A stretch of DNA of 7,376 nucleotides from Piscirickettsiaceae bacterium (lineage in GTDB: Bacteria > Pseudomonadota > Gammaproteobacteria > Nitrosococcales > Methylophagaceae): NCBI GenBank assembly GCA_030620285.1, contig JAUXFA010000052.1, positions 1-7,376 on the forward strand, in the 5' to 3' direction. Both the position numbers and the translations under genes were made by a program. Positions within the stretch are counted from its first letter, which is position 1. The number at the start of each line of letters is the position of its first letter. Positions 6,043 through 7,376 of this stretch are shown here, piece after piece. The notes under the pieces were generated by a model, which did not search any database, was not told where the DNA came from, and worked only from the letters and a program-made list of their open reading frames with translations.

Positions 6043-6773
6043 CCTAAATCTCCCCACATTGTTTGAACTATAGCCACTGCCGCCACGGCTGCGGTTTCTG
6101 TTCGTAATACTCTTGGCCCAATCCTTACTGATTGGAAGCCTATTCGATTTGCTTGCTGAACTTCTTGTTCAGTTAAGCCTCCCTCCGGGCCAATCAACAA
6201 TGTTACATCATCATATTGCTTCAATTCGGTCAATCCTATGGCCGCTTGGGGGTCTAGCACTAAATGGCAGCTTTTATCACCGCAGTCTATTGCTAATACA
6301 TCATCGAGCGATATCACATCGCTTAATTTTGGCAGCATACTGCGGCCACTTTGTTCGCAGGCACTGACCATAATACCTTGCCAGTGTGCTAACCGTTTAT
6401 CGGCACGACCATTAGAAAGCTGAACATTACACCGTTCTGTAACCACTGGCACTATACGATTGACACCTAGTTCTACTGCTTTTTGCACGGCATAATCCAT
6501 TCGTTCGCCGCGGGATATACCTTGTAGCAAGGTAATATTCAAGGATGATTCATTATCAATTTCAATCCTATTTCCAAGCCTAATTATTGATCCTCGCTTT
6601 GCTGCTTGCTCTAGGACTGCCTCATACTCTAGCCCATTGCCATCAAATACGTGTAATGCCTCACCCGGCTTCATTCTAAGCACCTGTACGGCATGCCGAT
6701 GGGCTGCTATCGGTAACTCTATAACCTCACCGGTCGCATCAAGTTCAGGGCAATAAAATCTAGGTATTCGCAT
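6039..6773 (-). CDS. rsmE: RsmE, 16S rRNA m3U1498 methyltransferase
   Basis: RsmE is a SPOUT-class enzyme that methylates N3 of U1498 in 16S rRNA on the assembled 30S subunit. The 244-residue product has the family length. An N-terminal PUA-like RNA-binding domain (about 1-70; RIPRFY at the start, HAVQVLRMKPGE at 27-38, FDGNG at 43-47) precedes the catalytic knot domain. The latter shows KAVELGVNRIVPV..ERC (98-115), W131, SACEQSGR (137-144), the SAM-loop motif IGPEGG (194-199) and the trefoil-knot signature LRTETAA (223-229). ATG 6773 is chosen; the preceding codon is TTG, which would add one residue, but the MRIPRFY opening is usual. No Shine-Dalgarno is visible. It is the first gene of the minus-strand run and its TGA overlaps the DUF3301 start. 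Confidence 0.96.
   Translation of the reverse strand: MRIPRFYCPELDATGEVIELPIAAHRHAVQVLRMKPGEALHVFDGNGLEYEAVLEQAAKRGSIIRLGNRIEIDNESSLNITLLQGISRGERMDYAVQKAVELGVNRIVPVVTERCNVQLSNGRADKRLAHWQGIMVSACEQSGRSMLPKLSDVISLDDVLAIDCGDKSCHLVLDPQAAIGLTELKQYDDVTLLIGPEGGLTEQEVQQANRIGFQSVRIGPRVLRTETAAVAAVAIVQTMWGDLG
6050..6055 (-). promoter_or_regulatory. Ribosome binding site fixing the DUF3301 start
   Basis: GGGGAG on the minus strand lies inside the last codons of rsmE, 7 bases before GTG 6042. It supports that start over the upstream GTG at 6057, which would overlap this element. Confidence 0.55.
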
Positions 6774-6778
6774 CAATA

Positions 6779-6787
6779 ATTACATCA
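6779..6787 (-). promoter_or_regulatory. Possible extended -10 promoter for rsmE
   Basis: On the minus strand TGATGTAAT (TGn followed by TGTAAT, five of six matches to TATAAT) ends 5 bases before ATG 6773. A weak -35-like CGGTCA lies 16 bases upstream. If used, transcription would begin at or next to the start codon, giving a leaderless mRNA. Another promoter further upstream in this AT-rich gap cannot be excluded. Confidence 0.3.
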
Positions 6788-6853
6788 AAATGAGTAAGAG
6801 TGACCGTTAGTTTACAGTGTGTCTACTCTCGTTTAAATATCAGAATCGTAAAT

Positions 6854-6862
6854 TGTTATACT
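6854..6862 (+). promoter_or_regulatory. Extended -10 promoter for the monophosphatase gene
   Basis: TGTTATACT contains the TGn extension and TATACT, five of six matches to the sigma-70 -10 consensus. No good -35 is seen (TAAATA at 17 bases spacing), as is common for extended -10 promoters. The expected start site is seven bases after the element, on the A of ATG 6869, so the transcript may have no leader. Confidence 0.5.
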
Positions 6863-6868
6863 CACCCG

Positions 6869-7376
6869 ATGGAAATAGATCTAGAACAACTAAAAAATAT
6901 TATTGTTGCGGCCAGTAAAGATGAACTACTTCCTCGTTTTAATAGAGTAAAACGCGATTACAAAACTGATGGCAGCATTGTGACTGATGCTGATATCGCC
7001 ATGCAAAATCGACTTCGCGATATGCTACAACGAGCGTATCCCAATATTGCCTTATTAGGTGAAGAAATGTCAGCTGAACAACAGCAAGCATTATTGCTGT
7101 CTGGAAAAGCTTTATGGTGTGTAGATCCTATCGATGGCACTAGTAATTTTTCTGCTGGCATTCCTTATTATTCAGTATCGTTAGCACTAATTGATAATGG
7201 GCAAATTACTCATGGTCTTGTTTACGATCCAATGAGAGATCAATGTTTCACTGCTGAAATTGGCCAAGGTGCCTGGTTAAATAATCAACCATTAACATTA
7301 CAGAAAACAAATTTATCGCTAAACAAAACCATTGCTTTGATTGATTTCAAACGATTATCCAATCACTTAGCGACAC
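6869..7376 (+). CDS. Inositol monophosphatase family protein, N-terminal part (3' end outside window)
   Basis: The visible 169 residues hold the metal-dependent sugar/nucleotide phosphatase signatures: KTDGSIVTDADIAMQ (32-46), the metal-binding LGEEM (63-67, E65/E66), and the core motif WCVDPIDGTSNF (83-94) with metal ligands D86 and D89. GIPYYSVSLAL (97-107) and the GLVYDP strand (116-121) follow, then GAWLNN (134-139). The family includes SuhB-type inositol-1-phosphatases, CysQ-type 3'-phosphoadenosine-5'-phosphate nucleotidases and histidinol-phosphatases (HisN). The LPRF...R..K.DGS opening does not let me choose among them, and the C-terminal DxxG region that would help is cut off. No Shine-Dalgarno precedes ATG 6869, but an extended -10 element does. 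It is transcribed divergently from rsmE. Confidence 0.88.
   Translation, partial: MEIDLEQLKNIIVAASKDELLPRFNRVKRDYKTDGSIVTDADIAMQNRLRDMLQRAYPNIALLGEEMSAEQQQALLLSGKALWCVDPIDGTSNFSAGIPYYSVSLALIDNGQITHGLVYDPMRDQCFTAEIGQGAWLNNQPLTLQKTNLSLNKTIALIDFKRLSNHLAT

Noticed and set aside
6774..6776. TTG codon as the rsmE start
   Set aside because: It adds one residue before an ATG that gives the standard MRIPRFY opening.
6790..6830. Imperfect inverted repeat GAGTA...TACTC in the rsmE/monophosphatase gap as an operator
   Set aside because: Only five bases pair, over a long spacing, which is expected by chance.

Overview
The window looks like a stretch of an AT-rich (by eye about 40% GC), densely packed gammaproteobacterial chromosome. 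Housekeeping genes of gammaproteobacterial type (rsmE with a DUF3301 gene, prmC, moeB, pmbA/tldE, sixA) sit with short gaps or 4-base overlaps. I see no insertion sequence, phage gene, CRISPR array, rRNA or tRNA. The genus cannot be fixed from the sequence; a marine or methylotrophic/sulfur-type gammaproteobacterium is only a guess.

Left part, plus strand (1-1670): the C-terminal part of a DUF1294 membrane protein runs into a 95-residue three-helix membrane protein through an ATGA stop/start overlap. After 54 bases comes a 135-residue four-helix membrane protein starting with TTG, and this is joined by a second ATGA overlap to sixA, a histidine phosphatase. The four genes read as one transcription unit. 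The two small membrane proteins are not recognised.

Middle part, minus strand (1675-6773): six genes run in the same direction, rsmE > DUF3301 gene > receiver/tail-anchor protein > prmC > moeB > pmbA. Gaps are small (4-base overlap, then 21, 30, 61 and 17 bases), so they may form one operon. rsmE modifies 16S rRNA and prmC modifies release factors, giving a translation theme. moeB activates a sulfur-carrier protein, and pmbA is half of the TldD/TldE protease. sixA and pmbA converge tail to tail with only 4 bases between them and no convincing terminator.

Right end (6777-7376): a 95-base divergent intergenic region separates rsmE from a plus-strand inositol monophosphatase-family gene cut by the window edge. 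Both of these genes lack a Shine-Dalgarno sequence. Both have an extended -10-like element 5 or 6 bases before the ATG, so leaderless transcripts are possible.

The most unusual item is the 337-residue protein at 4690-5703: an apparently intact CheY-like receiver domain, a long Gln-rich helical linker, and one C-terminal transmembrane helix. This would be a membrane-tethered response regulator with no recognisable output domain. No complete new multi-gene system is evident; most of the window is ordinary core genome.
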